Program-made: the position numbers and the translations under genes
From: Paenibacillus eucommiae
GTDB lineage: Bacteria; Bacillota; Bacilli; Paenibacillales; NBRC-103111
NCBI RefSeq assembly: GCF_017874215.1
Contig: NZ_JAGGLB010000009.1
Coordinates: 213,758-277,757, forward strand
Length of the DNA: 64,000 nucleotides
Direction of reading: 5' to 3'
The notes under the pieces: generated by a model
Database searches by the model: none
Seen by the model: only the letters and a program-made list of their open reading frames with translations
What the model was told of the DNA's origin: nothing
In this document: positions 46,901 to 54,220 of the stretch, one piece after another
How positions within the stretch are numbered: the stretch's first letter is position 1
Layout of the letters: the number at the start of each line of letters is the position of its first letter

Positions 46901-46903
46901 CAT
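37934..46903 (-). CDS. Pfa-type synthase subunit KS-CLF-AT-DH-DH-PS/DH-acyltransferase
   Basis: 2989 residues. KS (1-440): Cys193 in DAACASSL, H328 in CHATGT, H364. CLF (465-800): the nucleophile position reads YTVSSEEL, Ser instead of Cys. AT (895-1215): GLSSGE with S985, resembling PfaB acyltransferases. A low-complexity linker (1225-1480, with ATN repeats) follows. Two FabA-like double hot-dog dehydratases: 1500-1860 (H1755 in HFHEDPVMPG) and 1900-2255 (H2150 in HFCTDPVQPG). A polyketide-type dehydratase-like domain (2270-2530; H2287, D2451). A PlsC-like acyltransferase (2660-2895; NHQTAVE at 2717, EGTRS at 2805). There is no ACP. This order is PfaC-like with extra AT and acyltransferase domains. 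As I recall, myxobacterial PUFA synthases have a similar subunit. The terminal domain suggests direct transfer of the chain to glycerol phosphate. The product is unknown. Confidence 0.85.
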   Translation of the reverse strand: MMLEPIAIIGQGCVLPGALTPEELWTGIIDRCDFLSEPDKEAWRISRPLAEVDADGSLWSLRGGYVKGFEAVFDPEGYAVGKDELLKLDRIVHWMLYAAKEALRSAGYGSLEALEGCGAVVGNLSLPTVSFAKYGEWAWLNQQSGDVVSAADIARVVGVPPDAMNRFMSGYPAHIMAKALKLGAGAYSIDAACASSLYAIKLACDRLQDGSSDLMLAGAVSGPDPLFYHTGFRTLKALSQTGKSLPFQAEASGLVPAEGCGFVVLKRLSDAERAGDNILGVIKGIGLSNDGRNSGLLSPSVAGQVMAMRQAFERSGLSPQDISLIECHATGTQLGDTTEIHSMQEVYTGMQDLPIGSLKSNMGHLTTAAGIAGLFKVLGAMQHQVRPPTLVAGPLIKALAGSPFRLLTKEEPWSCEGPRLAAISGFGFGGNNAHLIVEQYTATANTKAAQRRKQRPKRLDVKAVRGELAIVGIGAVVANGNDTRDFSASLFGLDRTKIRRGQESVIGKTEQVSLSIGDTSTPPSDLVKTLPQQLQILKAAKEAVAEAGPIPSERTGIFVGMQCDGVLSRHGGRLRIEDWYKVWSEAASDPLVNADWLRTAREQWFPSLDPATVVGLLPNIPANRLNKQFKVSGPGYTVSSEELSGITALAIASRALRSNELDAAIVGAVDMSCELIHETATSALGELAPQGDAAVVMVLKRLEDAEKDGNTIYAILPGEAEASKEPLLQLGSNAGSIRLDKRFGKAHAADGLLHVAAGALAIHHKMLPALKDHRPRPWVTEAVKTARISVKALGDVSAAVDLVEYRDEQKSKPAIIAEVPRYRVFSGTSRAEVLEALLEGKEGSGGPSRLAIVYTGKDDWKERKSAAIEWMQSTNIPNPTVYNGKDIYYRDQPIAGELAFVFAGAATAYQGMGGELQAILPELSAAVLTRFKEAEQAAAWLYGEQTADATGPLQLLGASSFICQLHAEFSRHWLGLKPQSVLGLSSGETNALAAMGAWPNLNGLFEELHDKGIYDHKLAGTFEVLKQAWKVDSPQWSNWRIMMPVNVVRDAILSEDKVYLTVIHTLDDCVIGGDPDACQRVMRKLGTAKVYPLGYDMVIHCPEMNIISAEWREIHRRPTGELPGIRFYTSSTHSYYYPDTDKAAEALLGMAGGMIDFPKLIQNAWNDGARIFVEHGPRDLCSQWIRRILGDQEHVCIALDQPGESSLKQAVTAAAQLAVAGAVLDDSKLLSRLDERSAGTKMKQSGTAANLHRCIVPAHMAAVRLPPIHHMRAGTKIETLLPAPVQPEPSVVPMTTLHPRDAIAKENPLNNSNADLIRSAISSHYTDIARVHKQYLHNQYEFQKYVMNMLEQTKLTMMEHAASAQPSLVADIREPSAPIATLAAEIPPLTTAVQTTRHNPIAAAAETATKVTDITIGMNTTTATNVTNATNATNDTNVSILANATNGAIDSSDASGIASASVLLRTPSGPSFTRAQLEELASGQISAVFGLLFAGQDPFNRQVRMPEPPLLLADRITGIEGEPYSMGLGTLWSETDVHRDLWYMHKGRMPIGIMIESGQADLLLISWLGIDQFNRGEKVYRLLGCELTLHGRLPQHGDTLTYQIQVDSHAKSGDIRLFFFHYDCFIGTEHRITMRKGHAGFFSDEELAHSGGVIWDAASVEPSLGGPLDPPAVDRMRSSFSTEQVKAFSEGRVVECFGAGYEWTETHTSTPTIQSGQMLLLDEVIALDPAGGPWGRGYLRAETAIAGDEWFFPCHFHEDPVMPGTLMFEGSVQAMSFYLTAMGYTLKKDGWQFEPVQDVPYKMECRGQVTPASRKLIYEVFVEEITAGPVPMMFADVLVTVDGLKAFHCRRLGVQLTPDYPLSAMPELLAAASQAGVAVRTKDGFEFNHASLLSCALGKPSDGFGKFYESYDGGKHSLRLPGPPYHFMTRVVSIEGEIGVPAVGSTVEAEYDIPQDAWYFAENGNKTMPYSVLMEVALQPCGWLVSYLGIPESREKDMYFRNLDGCGTMHREIGPDSGTLRTKVIMTKVSRMGYTYIEGFKVECFLANSDQAVYTLDTVFGHFTQEDLGKQVGIARTVDELEQLVQPSDFIVMLKEEPSRYYGGGLRLPRGKLLLLDQVSGYWPQGGKKGLGRLRAEKQVLPGEWFFKAHFCTDPVQPGSLGVESMLQLVQFYMLHSEMGEGLQHPRFEPIMLGDQVTWKYRGQVTPLNKVVTTEVEILEVGAGEDGPYVIAEAWLIVDGLTIYHAPLIGMRIVSDGKNHKLQERSAVQVKEMVLEPTAQHAWLQDHCPTYTDPALPATFMIEYMASAVLERSPGLVISAIMNVRFMRWIVCRTAQELKIEIRESEGISNSYDVVLQFWREASLSGLARFEEAASGRFLLREQYDDHVPDRLDELQEPAERTDPYAAGDLFHGPSFHIVKKLIHGINGGTGILSADSPIIPTGRLHPLLLDGMTHVIPHDALSQWSADISDADVGYPYRIKEARFYSASPQTGEVRCEVRFAGFEGSLRFPAFHIQLFSGSQLWVDLTLVEVLLPKGRLGAGNPLDRKAFLQDKTFVSGFGLSRMDGTATSVSDAEMKQSDWFPGTVASVYGLENGAQSTAADVAIKDHVAQLAKVHPSLITIGSDALSAYSQTRPYERYTVQVNRADEEVRVITGGEVAMDLTRAKQFWRSRTQVGSWFMEDLYEGLIRKFVRHFVIEAPEKLKDLKGRPVLLLANHQTAVESLLFAYLAAACLNTPIRAIAKKEHRNSWIGSLLAHAAAYPNIRFDSPMVFFDRDDQQSMLTIAEELLSSMKGDPVSLLVHIEGTRSLQSGVPVSTMSSLWIDLAMKGNLPIIPVRLSGGLSSEPAAQRLEFPLGMGSQDYVLGTPVLPEQLQHLSLVDRKNYILAAINVTGVPAEQEVPHAGNVSFQDAAREWSQKKQISNEHAVLMQALSELPGRSEETELILAGIEQVQAGRHGVHGDWLTSMANSLYEHSDPERAIEQGEAKR

Positions 46904-46930
46904 GACCTGCTCTTCCTCTCCATTCTAAGT

Positions 46931-49219
46931 TCAATGTAACCTGCTGTGAAACTCCACGCCGTGGAATTCTGCGATCGTCTCCCAATCTTCTGACAAGAAC
47001 AACATGCTGCCCGTTATCTTATAAGCTCCATTCCGCTCCCCACGAATGTAGACATATACGGGTTCCTTCCCAACACAACCAGGTACATAGGTCCCTATTT
47101 TTGTCGGCAGCGTTCTTTTCCCGAGAATCCTATGTCCCCATATTAAAAATAGCTGCATCCCACCATCTATCATGATAGGATCCGTGATCCAAGGGCCGCC
47201 TGCCCTGCGTGTTTCCTGAGGTCGCTGAAGCTTAGCCCCTATTCCTTGATCGCTAATGCCCAATATCTCTAACAAGACTTGAAATTGCGGTCCATGGAAT
47301 AACAGGTCGCCGTAACATTGTTGAATGTCCCCATCCCAATCCTGCAAGGCAAGTGCATCCGGGCTAAAGCCGGACATGCCCCGATTTTCGTGGTCGGCAA
47401 GTACGGTTGTTTGTGCTGTCATAGCGATCTCACCGGTATAGCAGACCCTGCCTGATTCATCCATCAGTTCAAACTGAATAAGGGCCGAAGCTAAGCTTTC
47501 ACTGCTCTCCAGAGCATGAATCCGATACACTTCTCTCCCCAGTTCATCCAGCATAATGCCCTTCTTCACCGATAACTCACTGAATCGCCCAATTCGCAGT
47601 TCAGGGCGAATACCGCTTGCCGCCTGAGCGAACCATTCCATAACAAGCACGGCAGGTATGACGTACTTGTCGTAAATCCGGTGGTCGGCCAAGTAAGGGG
47701 CTGAATCCAAATGCAGATGAATATCCATCTGCCAGTTTCTCGTATAAGCACCTTCTATTAGCGTGCTGTGCTCGGCTAATCCCCCGCCGATTACAACTTC
47801 CCTGTCCGACCCGATCGGACTATGAAGTTCTTTTACGAAGGCATCGGTTCCTTCTTTCAATGGAATTAACGAAACCCCCATCTGTTCGAAGTGCTTTTTC
47901 AGTCCAGGGTGAACCATTCCACCGTCCCAAGGCCCCCAATTGATCGATTTGACCAGACAGGATTCGCCTCTCAGACGGGCAGCCCGATGCGCTGCCTTAT
48001 TCAATATTTCATTTGCCATAGCATAATCAGACTGCCCCACATTGCCGCTTCTTGCCGCAACTGAGGAAAATAAACAAATGAGTTTCAGCGGATCCTCCTG
48101 CGTGACCTCAAGCAAAGCCTTCATGCCATTTACTTTGGTGCTGAACACCGTATTAAATTGCTCCATAGACTTGTCTGCGATGACCTTATCTGCCAGTACC
48201 CCTGCGCCATGTACGATGCCGGTAATTGCGCCCCATTTTTCCCGAATCGGCTGTAACGCCACCTCAAGCGCATCCTTTTGCTGTACATCAACCGCAACAT
48301 AGACCACTTCAGAGCCCGCTTGCCGCGATGCTTCCAAGTTAGCTTGAAGTTCCCGGTTCGCGACGATGTGCTGAACTTGTTTCCCCAGCTCGGCCGCTGT
48401 GAGGCTCCGCCCTTCCGACTTGGCCTGCTCCAGAAGCTTCCGTTTCATTAACGCATCATTTTGGATTCCGATACATACATCCGGCTCCGACTCAATTGGC
48501 GTTCTACCCAAGATGATCAACCGTGGCTGGCATTCGCGTGCAAGAGCAAGAATAGCGGCAGCGGTTACTCCTCTTCCGCCTCCAGACACGAGTAAACAGT
48601 CGGATTTCCCAATCGCCAGTTCTCCTTCAGGAGCTGCGGCCGCCTCTAACACGAGGGTTATGCGCTGGCCGGCCCGGGATAACCCTACTTCCTGTTCGGG
48701 TCCGCCTTGAAGCAGTTCAGTTACAATACATTCGGCGATGTCATTAGCACTATTGTCGCCGCAATCCAGATCGATGGCCTTAACGGTCGCCTTCGGCCAT
48801 TCCTTGCCTGCAGTCTTCACCAATCCAGGCAGCCCCGATGTCCAAACATTGTGCTCAGCCCCTGCACCTGACAGACCAAAGTCCCCTCCAGTCTGCTGCA
48901 CGGTGACAAACACCCCTCCACTTCGTTCAAACTTCGCAGCTACGGTCTTTGCTGCCTGAAAGGCTTCCCGGTTCACACTCATCGCTTGCTCATCATCAAC
49001 CAAGTGCCCGAGACCTCCGAGATAAATAACGGCGTCGGCTTCCGGCGTTGCTTCAGTCACAAGCTTTACCTGTGCCCCATGATCTGCTAGTCTCAGCGCC
49101 AGGCACTTTGCTATTTCGGCATCGCCACCCACAATTTCGACCCTTGACTTTCCATCACAAAGTCCCGGCATCGCCATTCCCCTAGGGGGCGCCAACTGTG
49201 CTTTCACCACATATCTCAC
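46931..49219 (-). CDS. Ketoreductase-dehydratase subunit of the Pfa-type synthase
   Basis: 762 residues. An N-terminal pseudo-reductase half (1-195) leads to a ketoreductase with NADPH loop VSGGGRGVTA (211-220), catalytic S385/S386 and Y399 in SSVAARSGNVGQSDYAMAN. From 500 a polyketide-type double hot-dog dehydratase follows with H513 in YLADHRIYDK and an acid at D680 or D685 in WITDPIMIDGG. This corresponds to the C-terminal half of a classical PfaA, here a separate protein. The start is GTG with only a weak ribosome site (AAGCGG), so expression may depend on readthrough from the preceding gene. In each cycle it would reduce and dehydrate the beta-ketoacyl-ACP. Confidence 0.85.
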   Translation of the reverse strand: MRYVVKAQLAPPRGMAMPGLCDGKSRVEIVGGDAEIAKCLALRLADHGAQVKLVTEATPEADAVIYLGGLGHLVDDEQAMSVNREAFQAAKTVAAKFERSGGVFVTVQQTGGDFGLSGAGAEHNVWTSGLPGLVKTAGKEWPKATVKAIDLDCGDNSANDIAECIVTELLQGGPEQEVGLSRAGQRITLVLEAAAAPEGELAIGKSDCLLVSGGGRGVTAAAILALARECQPRLIILGRTPIESEPDVCIGIQNDALMKRKLLEQAKSEGRSLTAAELGKQVQHIVANRELQANLEASRQAGSEVVYVAVDVQQKDALEVALQPIREKWGAITGIVHGAGVLADKVIADKSMEQFNTVFSTKVNGMKALLEVTQEDPLKLICLFSSVAARSGNVGQSDYAMANEILNKAAHRAARLRGESCLVKSINWGPWDGGMVHPGLKKHFEQMGVSLIPLKEGTDAFVKELHSPIGSDREVVIGGGLAEHSTLIEGAYTRNWQMDIHLHLDSAPYLADHRIYDKYVIPAVLVMEWFAQAASGIRPELRIGRFSELSVKKGIMLDELGREVYRIHALESSESLASALIQFELMDESGRVCYTGEIAMTAQTTVLADHENRGMSGFSPDALALQDWDGDIQQCYGDLLFHGPQFQVLLEILGISDQGIGAKLQRPQETRRAGGPWITDPIMIDGGMQLFLIWGHRILGKRTLPTKIGTYVPGCVGKEPVYVYIRGERNGAYKITGSMLFLSEDWETIAEFHGVEFHSRLH

Positions 49220-49251
49220 AATGCCGCTTTGAATAATGGCATTAGGCGAAA

Positions 49252-52200
49252 TTAGTTCTTTTTTTTTTGCCCGTTTCCCAATAATCCGTTTAAATAATCT
49301 ACAATTTCTCCAAGTGTATGCAGGACAGCCAATTCCCCTGGCTGCACCTCAGGCAGATCCGGCACTCTGTCTTGTGTGGCTGACAGAATCTCCACCCGCT
49401 TGATCGAATCTATCCCGAAGCCTGATTCAAGCTCTGTGGTGAAATCAAGCATTTCCACCGGGTAGCCGGTTTTCTCCGCCACGATTTCCAACATAACTTG
49501 CTTCAGCTGCTCCAATGTATGTACGGGTTCCGCTGTAACCGTTGAAGCTGTCTCGACCCCGACCGCCACCATTTCTGCTGATCCCAATTGCGCTGCCCCT
49601 ATTGCTTCTACTGCGGCGGCCGGCCGTTCCCCATGTCCATTCATGAGCTTGCCTATGTAACGGGAAATTTCACCTAATGTATTCAATGCCGCCATCTCAC
49701 CAGGCTGTACTTCTGGCATTTGTGGGATTCGTTCTTGCAGGGCGGACAAGATCTCCACCCGCTTGATCGAATCGATTCCGAGGCCTGATTCGAGCTCTGT
49801 ATCCATATTTAGCATCTCTGCCGGGTAGCCGGTTTTCTCCGCCACGACCTCTAGCATAATCTCATTGGTATCCATCTTATGCTGTATCGCGAATGCTGTA
49901 ACGACCTGCGGTGCAATGGTCAGTGGTGCACTAACCGGCGGTGCAGCCATCCTTGCGTGTGTCGACATTTCCACTGGTATTGAAGCTGGTATCGGAGCTG
50001 CAGCCATAACTTGTACCGCAGGAACATGCCCAATCGACTGCAATGTTGCTGTCACTTGTGGAGCTGCCTGTGGAACTGCCTGTGGAGCTACCTGTGAAAC
50101 TGGAGCTGGCGCAGCTGGCATTATGCTCGGTGTTGGCATCGGAGTTAATGTCGGCATCGGCGTCAAACTTGGCTGTAATACACTTCGCTGCGGGGACACA
50201 TCGCTTGCAAGAGAACGTTGCAAGGGCGCGTTCCCATTGACTAGCGAGCCTAATCCGGCAAGCGTCGTTTCCGCCGTCCTCAGAAATGCGATATGGCTGT
50301 CGGCCATCACGCTTTGGTAAGCCATATGGGCTTCAACGGTCTGCTTTTGCAACTCGGCAATTATCGTTAATAAGTCTAAGTTAGCAGTATGATTGTTGTT
50401 GTTCATGAATTCCTCCTGGTCTTGAATGTAATCTGCAGGTATGAATGTTATTTCATCTTTATGTGTTGTTTGCGATGTAGTGCTATTAGGGACAGGCAAC
50501 TCGGTAGGTAAAAGCAAAGGCAATGGTGATGGCAATGGCTCGGCTTTAACCGGGGGCACAGGTTCCGGATTCGGCTTGGGTAAACCGGCCGCTCCTGCTT
50601 CAGGCGGGTATATCTTGCCATAATTCACTCCGTTGACAGGCAGTACAAATCCGCGTTTAGCGGGTTCTTTCTTCTCTGCCACAGGCGCGTAAGCGGTCCA
50701 AAAAGCGGACAAATCCATCGCCACACCGGATACGATTAGCTGCGCCAGAGCATGCCACAGGCTTGTAAGCCCATGCCGGCCTTTCCTGTCCATGGCAACG
50801 GCTAAGTGCGGCCGGCCTTCCAGGCACTGACCGACTAGTCCGGTCAAGGCCGATGCCGGTCCTGCCTCGATAAAGGTGCGCACACCTTGCTCGTACATCG
50901 CCTCCACTTGCTCTTTAAACAATATCGGCTGGGCAATTTGCTGCGCCAGCTGCTCGCGCATCGCATCTGCTGCAGCTGGATATGCACCCGCATCTTTATT
51001 CGCTAATACCGTAATGCTTCCTTGTTGAAATGTGCATGCCTCTAAATATTGCCGAAACGGCTTTACCGAGTTCTCCACTAGAGGAGAATGGAACGCCGTC
51101 GCAACAGGGAGCCGCTGATAGCGTAAACCCTTCTCAGACAACACGTTCTCAAGCGCGGCAATCGCAGTGATTTCCCCCGAGATGACCGTCTGTACCGGAC
51201 TGTTACGGTTTGCAATGGAGACTCCCCCGCGAGCGGCTTCGGCAGTGAGCCATTCGGCAAGCTCTCTGTCGTGAAATACCGCACTCATGGCCCCTTCGGC
51301 CACGGCCACTTCAGCCATTAGTTCCCCGCGTGTCCGGGCGATACGCAGCATCGTCTGCTCATTGATCGACTGCGCGGCACATAAAGCTGTAATTTCCCCA
51401 TAACTGTGTCCGGCCAGCATATCCGCTTCAATACCTGCCATCTGCAGCACACGCCATGCGGACATGCTCATGGCGCCTATCGCCGGCTGTGCCCACTGCG
51501 TCGCCCTTAATGCCAACTCTTGAGCCCTCAGTTCCTCATCCGTAAACACCGGCTTCGGAAATACGATGTCATGCAGCTTTCTTTGAACGGGAAAAGCCTG
51601 TGCAGAAGCTGCAAGATCCCATACCGCCCTCGCCTCGTCGAAATGGATCGCTAAATCCTTCCCCATGCCGACATATTGGCTTCCTTGACCAGGAAATACC
51701 ATGCCGATCTTCCCTGGGGAAGCACCAAAAGCATAATAAATACCCTTGCGCGATAATGCGGCCAGATCAATTTGTTCCTTGAACATAGGCGCAACGAATT
51801 GCAGCTGATCTCCTAACTCCTGTAGGTCAGCGGCCACAATACACAGTCTGGCTTGCTTCGCTGCTGCCAAGCTTTCCTGACTGATTCTGGCGTAATCGGC
51901 AAGTGTTCGTTCACTTTGAACTAATTCTGAAATCATTTGCAAACATATTTCCATTAACTGCTCCGGCGTATCGGCGCAGAGCACGATCAATTCTGCCGGT
52001 GAGCTGCGAACCTTCCATGCCTTGTTTCCTGCTCCGGTATATTCTTCTAAAGTCACATGGAAGTTACTCCCTCCAAAACCGAAAGCACTTACAGATGCAC
52101 GCCGGGGATGCTCTAATCCGCGGATCCAAGGCCGTGTCTTCGTATTCAGATAGAATGGACTGCTCTCGATATTCAGCTTTGGATTAGGCCGATCCACCTT

Positions 52201-53439
52201 AATCGTCGGAGGATATACTTTATGATGCAATGCCATCACCGCTTTGAATAACCCGGCAGCTCCTGCCGCACCTTTCGTATGACCCACCTGTGATTTCACC
52301 GAACCTAGAGCACACCATTGTCTGTCCGCCCGCTTGCCGTCATCGAAGACAGATGTGAGACCGTCGAATTCGGCGGCATCACCTGCTTTTGTGCCTGTAC
52401 CGTGAGCCTCTACCAGTTCAACCGTATGCGGACCGTATCCGGCCATATGATAAGCTCTGCGGAGCGCTTTGGCTTGCCCCTTAGCTACCGGCGCATAGAC
52501 ACTTTTGGACTTACCGTCAGAAGAGGAACCATAACCTTGCAATACAGCGTAGATACGATCTCCATCTTTCTCCGCATCCTCAAGCCGCCGCAGTGCCAGC
52601 ATGCATAATCCTTCGCCTAGCATCGTTCCATCTGCCTGATCGGAGAAAGGCCGACAATCGCCTGTCGGTGACAAGGCAGGAGTTTTGCTGAAGCTCATGT
52701 ACGTCATAATATTGTTGAGTGTGTCTATGCCACCTGTAATCACCAAGTCAGAGTGGCCCGCCTGCAGTTCCATGATGCCCATAGTCACCGCTGAAAGTGA
52801 GCTGGCACATGCGGCATCGACGACACAGTTCGTACCACCGATATTATAATGATTGGCTATTCTACCCGCTATCACATTGCCGAGTAAGCCCGGAAACGTG
52901 CTTTCGTTCCATGCAGGGTAATGAGCGGCGATCCGATCGCAAATTTCCTGCACTTGCTGCTCTGGCAAGCCGCTCTCTCTTAACGACTTTACCCAGACAG
53001 GCCGCTGAATTCGGCTGCCCATTTCAACCGTAAGCCCCGTGGAGCCTGCCGCACCGAGAATGACGCTGATCCGTTCCTTGTCCATTTTGCTAAACTGTCC
53101 TTGAGCTGCATCCTCAAATACTTGCTTGGCCACCATTAAAGCCAACAACTGGCTGCTGTCTGTCGAGGGCATATTATTCGGCGGAATCGAATACTCCATA
53201 GAATCAAATTCGACCTTGGAGAGAAATGCCCCCCGCTTCGCATACGTCTTGTCGGGGGCAGTTGGATCCGAATCGTAATAATCTTCAATTAACCAATGCG
53301 AGGCAGGGACATCACTGAATAGATCTTTTCCTGCCATAATATCATTCCAAAACCCGGAACTATCCGTTGAACCTGGAAAAAGCGCTCCGACGCCTACTAT
53401 AGCGATCGCTCCAAAGTCGTTCTTAGACGGCACTAACAT
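49252..53439 (-). CDS. KS-AT-ACP-ACP subunit of the Pfa-type synthase
   Basis: 1395 residues. KS (10-460) with C211 in DAACASSL, H346 in EAHGTGT and H387 in VGHTKG, all intact. Malonyl-type AT (578-880) with GHSYGE (S679) and H784 in TAFHSPL. A Pro/Ala/Thr-rich linker (930-1165). Two tandem ACPs with LGIDSIKRVEI/FGIDSIKRVEI, serines S1224 and S1345, a typical PfaA signature. Marine PUFA synthases usually carry more ACPs, and titre rises with ACP number. GGGAGGATCC precedes the ATG. It is a PfaA split before its KR domain. Confidence 0.9.
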   Translation of the reverse strand: MLVPSKNDFGAIAIVGVGALFPGSTDSSGFWNDIMAGKDLFSDVPASHWLIEDYYDSDPTAPDKTYAKRGAFLSKVEFDSMEYSIPPNNMPSTDSSQLLALMVAKQVFEDAAQGQFSKMDKERISVILGAAGSTGLTVEMGSRIQRPVWVKSLRESGLPEQQVQEICDRIAAHYPAWNESTFPGLLGNVIAGRIANHYNIGGTNCVVDAACASSLSAVTMGIMELQAGHSDLVITGGIDTLNNIMTYMSFSKTPALSPTGDCRPFSDQADGTMLGEGLCMLALRRLEDAEKDGDRIYAVLQGYGSSSDGKSKSVYAPVAKGQAKALRRAYHMAGYGPHTVELVEAHGTGTKAGDAAEFDGLTSVFDDGKRADRQWCALGSVKSQVGHTKGAAGAAGLFKAVMALHHKVYPPTIKVDRPNPKLNIESSPFYLNTKTRPWIRGLEHPRRASVSAFGFGGSNFHVTLEEYTGAGNKAWKVRSSPAELIVLCADTPEQLMEICLQMISELVQSERTLADYARISQESLAAAKQARLCIVAADLQELGDQLQFVAPMFKEQIDLAALSRKGIYYAFGASPGKIGMVFPGQGSQYVGMGKDLAIHFDEARAVWDLAASAQAFPVQRKLHDIVFPKPVFTDEELRAQELALRATQWAQPAIGAMSMSAWRVLQMAGIEADMLAGHSYGEITALCAAQSINEQTMLRIARTRGELMAEVAVAEGAMSAVFHDRELAEWLTAEAARGGVSIANRNSPVQTVISGEITAIAALENVLSEKGLRYQRLPVATAFHSPLVENSVKPFRQYLEACTFQQGSITVLANKDAGAYPAAADAMREQLAQQIAQPILFKEQVEAMYEQGVRTFIEAGPASALTGLVGQCLEGRPHLAVAMDRKGRHGLTSLWHALAQLIVSGVAMDLSAFWTAYAPVAEKKEPAKRGFVLPVNGVNYGKIYPPEAGAAGLPKPNPEPVPPVKAEPLPSPLPLLLPTELPVPNSTTSQTTHKDEITFIPADYIQDQEEFMNNNNHTANLDLLTIIAELQKQTVEAHMAYQSVMADSHIAFLRTAETTLAGLGSLVNGNAPLQRSLASDVSPQRSVLQPSLTPMPTLTPMPTPSIMPAAPAPVSQVAPQAVPQAAPQVTATLQSIGHVPAVQVMAAAPIPASIPVEMSTHARMAAPPVSAPLTIAPQVVTAFAIQHKMDTNEIMLEVVAEKTGYPAEMLNMDTELESGLGIDSIKRVEILSALQERIPQMPEVQPGEMAALNTLGEISRYIGKLMNGHGERPAAAVEAIGAAQLGSAEMVAVGVETASTVTAEPVHTLEQLKQVMLEIVAEKTGYPVEMLDFTTELESGFGIDSIKRVEILSATQDRVPDLPEVQPGELAVLHTLGEIVDYLNGLLGNGQKKKN

Positions 53440-53479
53440 GCTTGGATCCTCCCAATATTGTAATTAACCAAATTCATTA

Positions 53480-54181
53480 CTATAAGTTGGATAAGTATGC
53501 AGCCGCAACCGCCTCGCCCGAAACCACTACAGGCTTCTCCGGGAATGCATCCGTCTTCGCACACACACATAACTTATATTGATCGTCTATATCATAGTGC
53601 CTTAACCGCCAATCATAGGCAGCCGATTTCGAACGCAATTTCATGAATTGACCCTGCTGTCGGATCGAAAAGTGATTAAGCCCCATGGCCATTCCCCTGC
53701 CGTCAGCCTTGATCAAGCTTTCTTTACCCGTCCATAACATGTAGAAATAATCCAGTTGCTCATCCTCCGGTTTTACCTTTAAATCTTCATATTCCTCCGG
53801 CGAAAAGTACTTCGCAGCTATCCCCAGATCCACCGGCAGGATTTGCTGAACATCAATCCCAACAGCAGAGGTATGCAGCACACAGACGATCCATTGTCCG
53901 GAATGCGACAAATTATAACAGGGAGCCTGCTTGCCCCATAGATGCGGCTTGCCGAAAGGGTCCATATAGAAGTCAATTTTCCGGGGATCCAGTCCCCATC
54001 TTTGAACGGCCAAGCTTCGAATAAGCAGTTCCGCCAGCAATGTTCTTTGTGCATCGTCTTTTTTACGAAATTTATGTATTCGGTCTAGCTTATGCTTCGG
54101 CAAACTGATCAAGCAATCGTTATAAACAGCTGAGGACAACGGCTGCTCCAAATAGGCTGCATGAACTTCCAGCTTTGTCAT
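53480..54181 (-). CDS. Sfp-type phosphopantetheinyl transferase
   Basis: 233 residues from the ATG at 54181, which aligns with the start of Sfp (TKLEVHAAYLEQPLSS); the frame opens further upstream at 54217. Magnesium- and CoA-binding motifs are present: FGKPHL, NLSHSG (90-95), GIDVQQI with D110 and LWTGKESLIKADG with W150, K153, E154. It would activate the two ACP serines of the neighbouring synthase. It lies 40 bases upstream of the KS-AT-ACP gene and is co-transcribed. Confidence 0.9.
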   Translation of the reverse strand: MTKLEVHAAYLEQPLSSAVYNDCLISLPKHKLDRIHKFRKKDDAQRTLLAELLIRSLAVQRWGLDPRKIDFYMDPFGKPHLWGKQAPCYNLSHSGQWIVCVLHTSAVGIDVQQILPVDLGIAAKYFSPEEYEDLKVKPEDEQLDYFYMLWTGKESLIKADGRGMAMGLNHFSIRQQGQFMKLRSKSAAYDWRLRHYDIDDQYKLCVCAKTDAFPEKPVVVSGEAVAAAYLSNL

Positions 54182-54220
54182 AGTAAGCACTCTCTTCCCA
54201 ACTGTTCTGTCAGGCATTTA

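Noticed and set aside
49865..50320. 151-codon Gly/Ala/Cys-rich frame opposite the ACP linker
   Set aside because: It mirrors the Pro/Ala/Thr-rich linker of the synthase and has no ribosome site.
36315..53439. Firm call of EPA/DHA synthesis
   Set aside because: Domain order is Pfa-like, but product length and unsaturation cannot be read from the sequence and relatives make other lipids.
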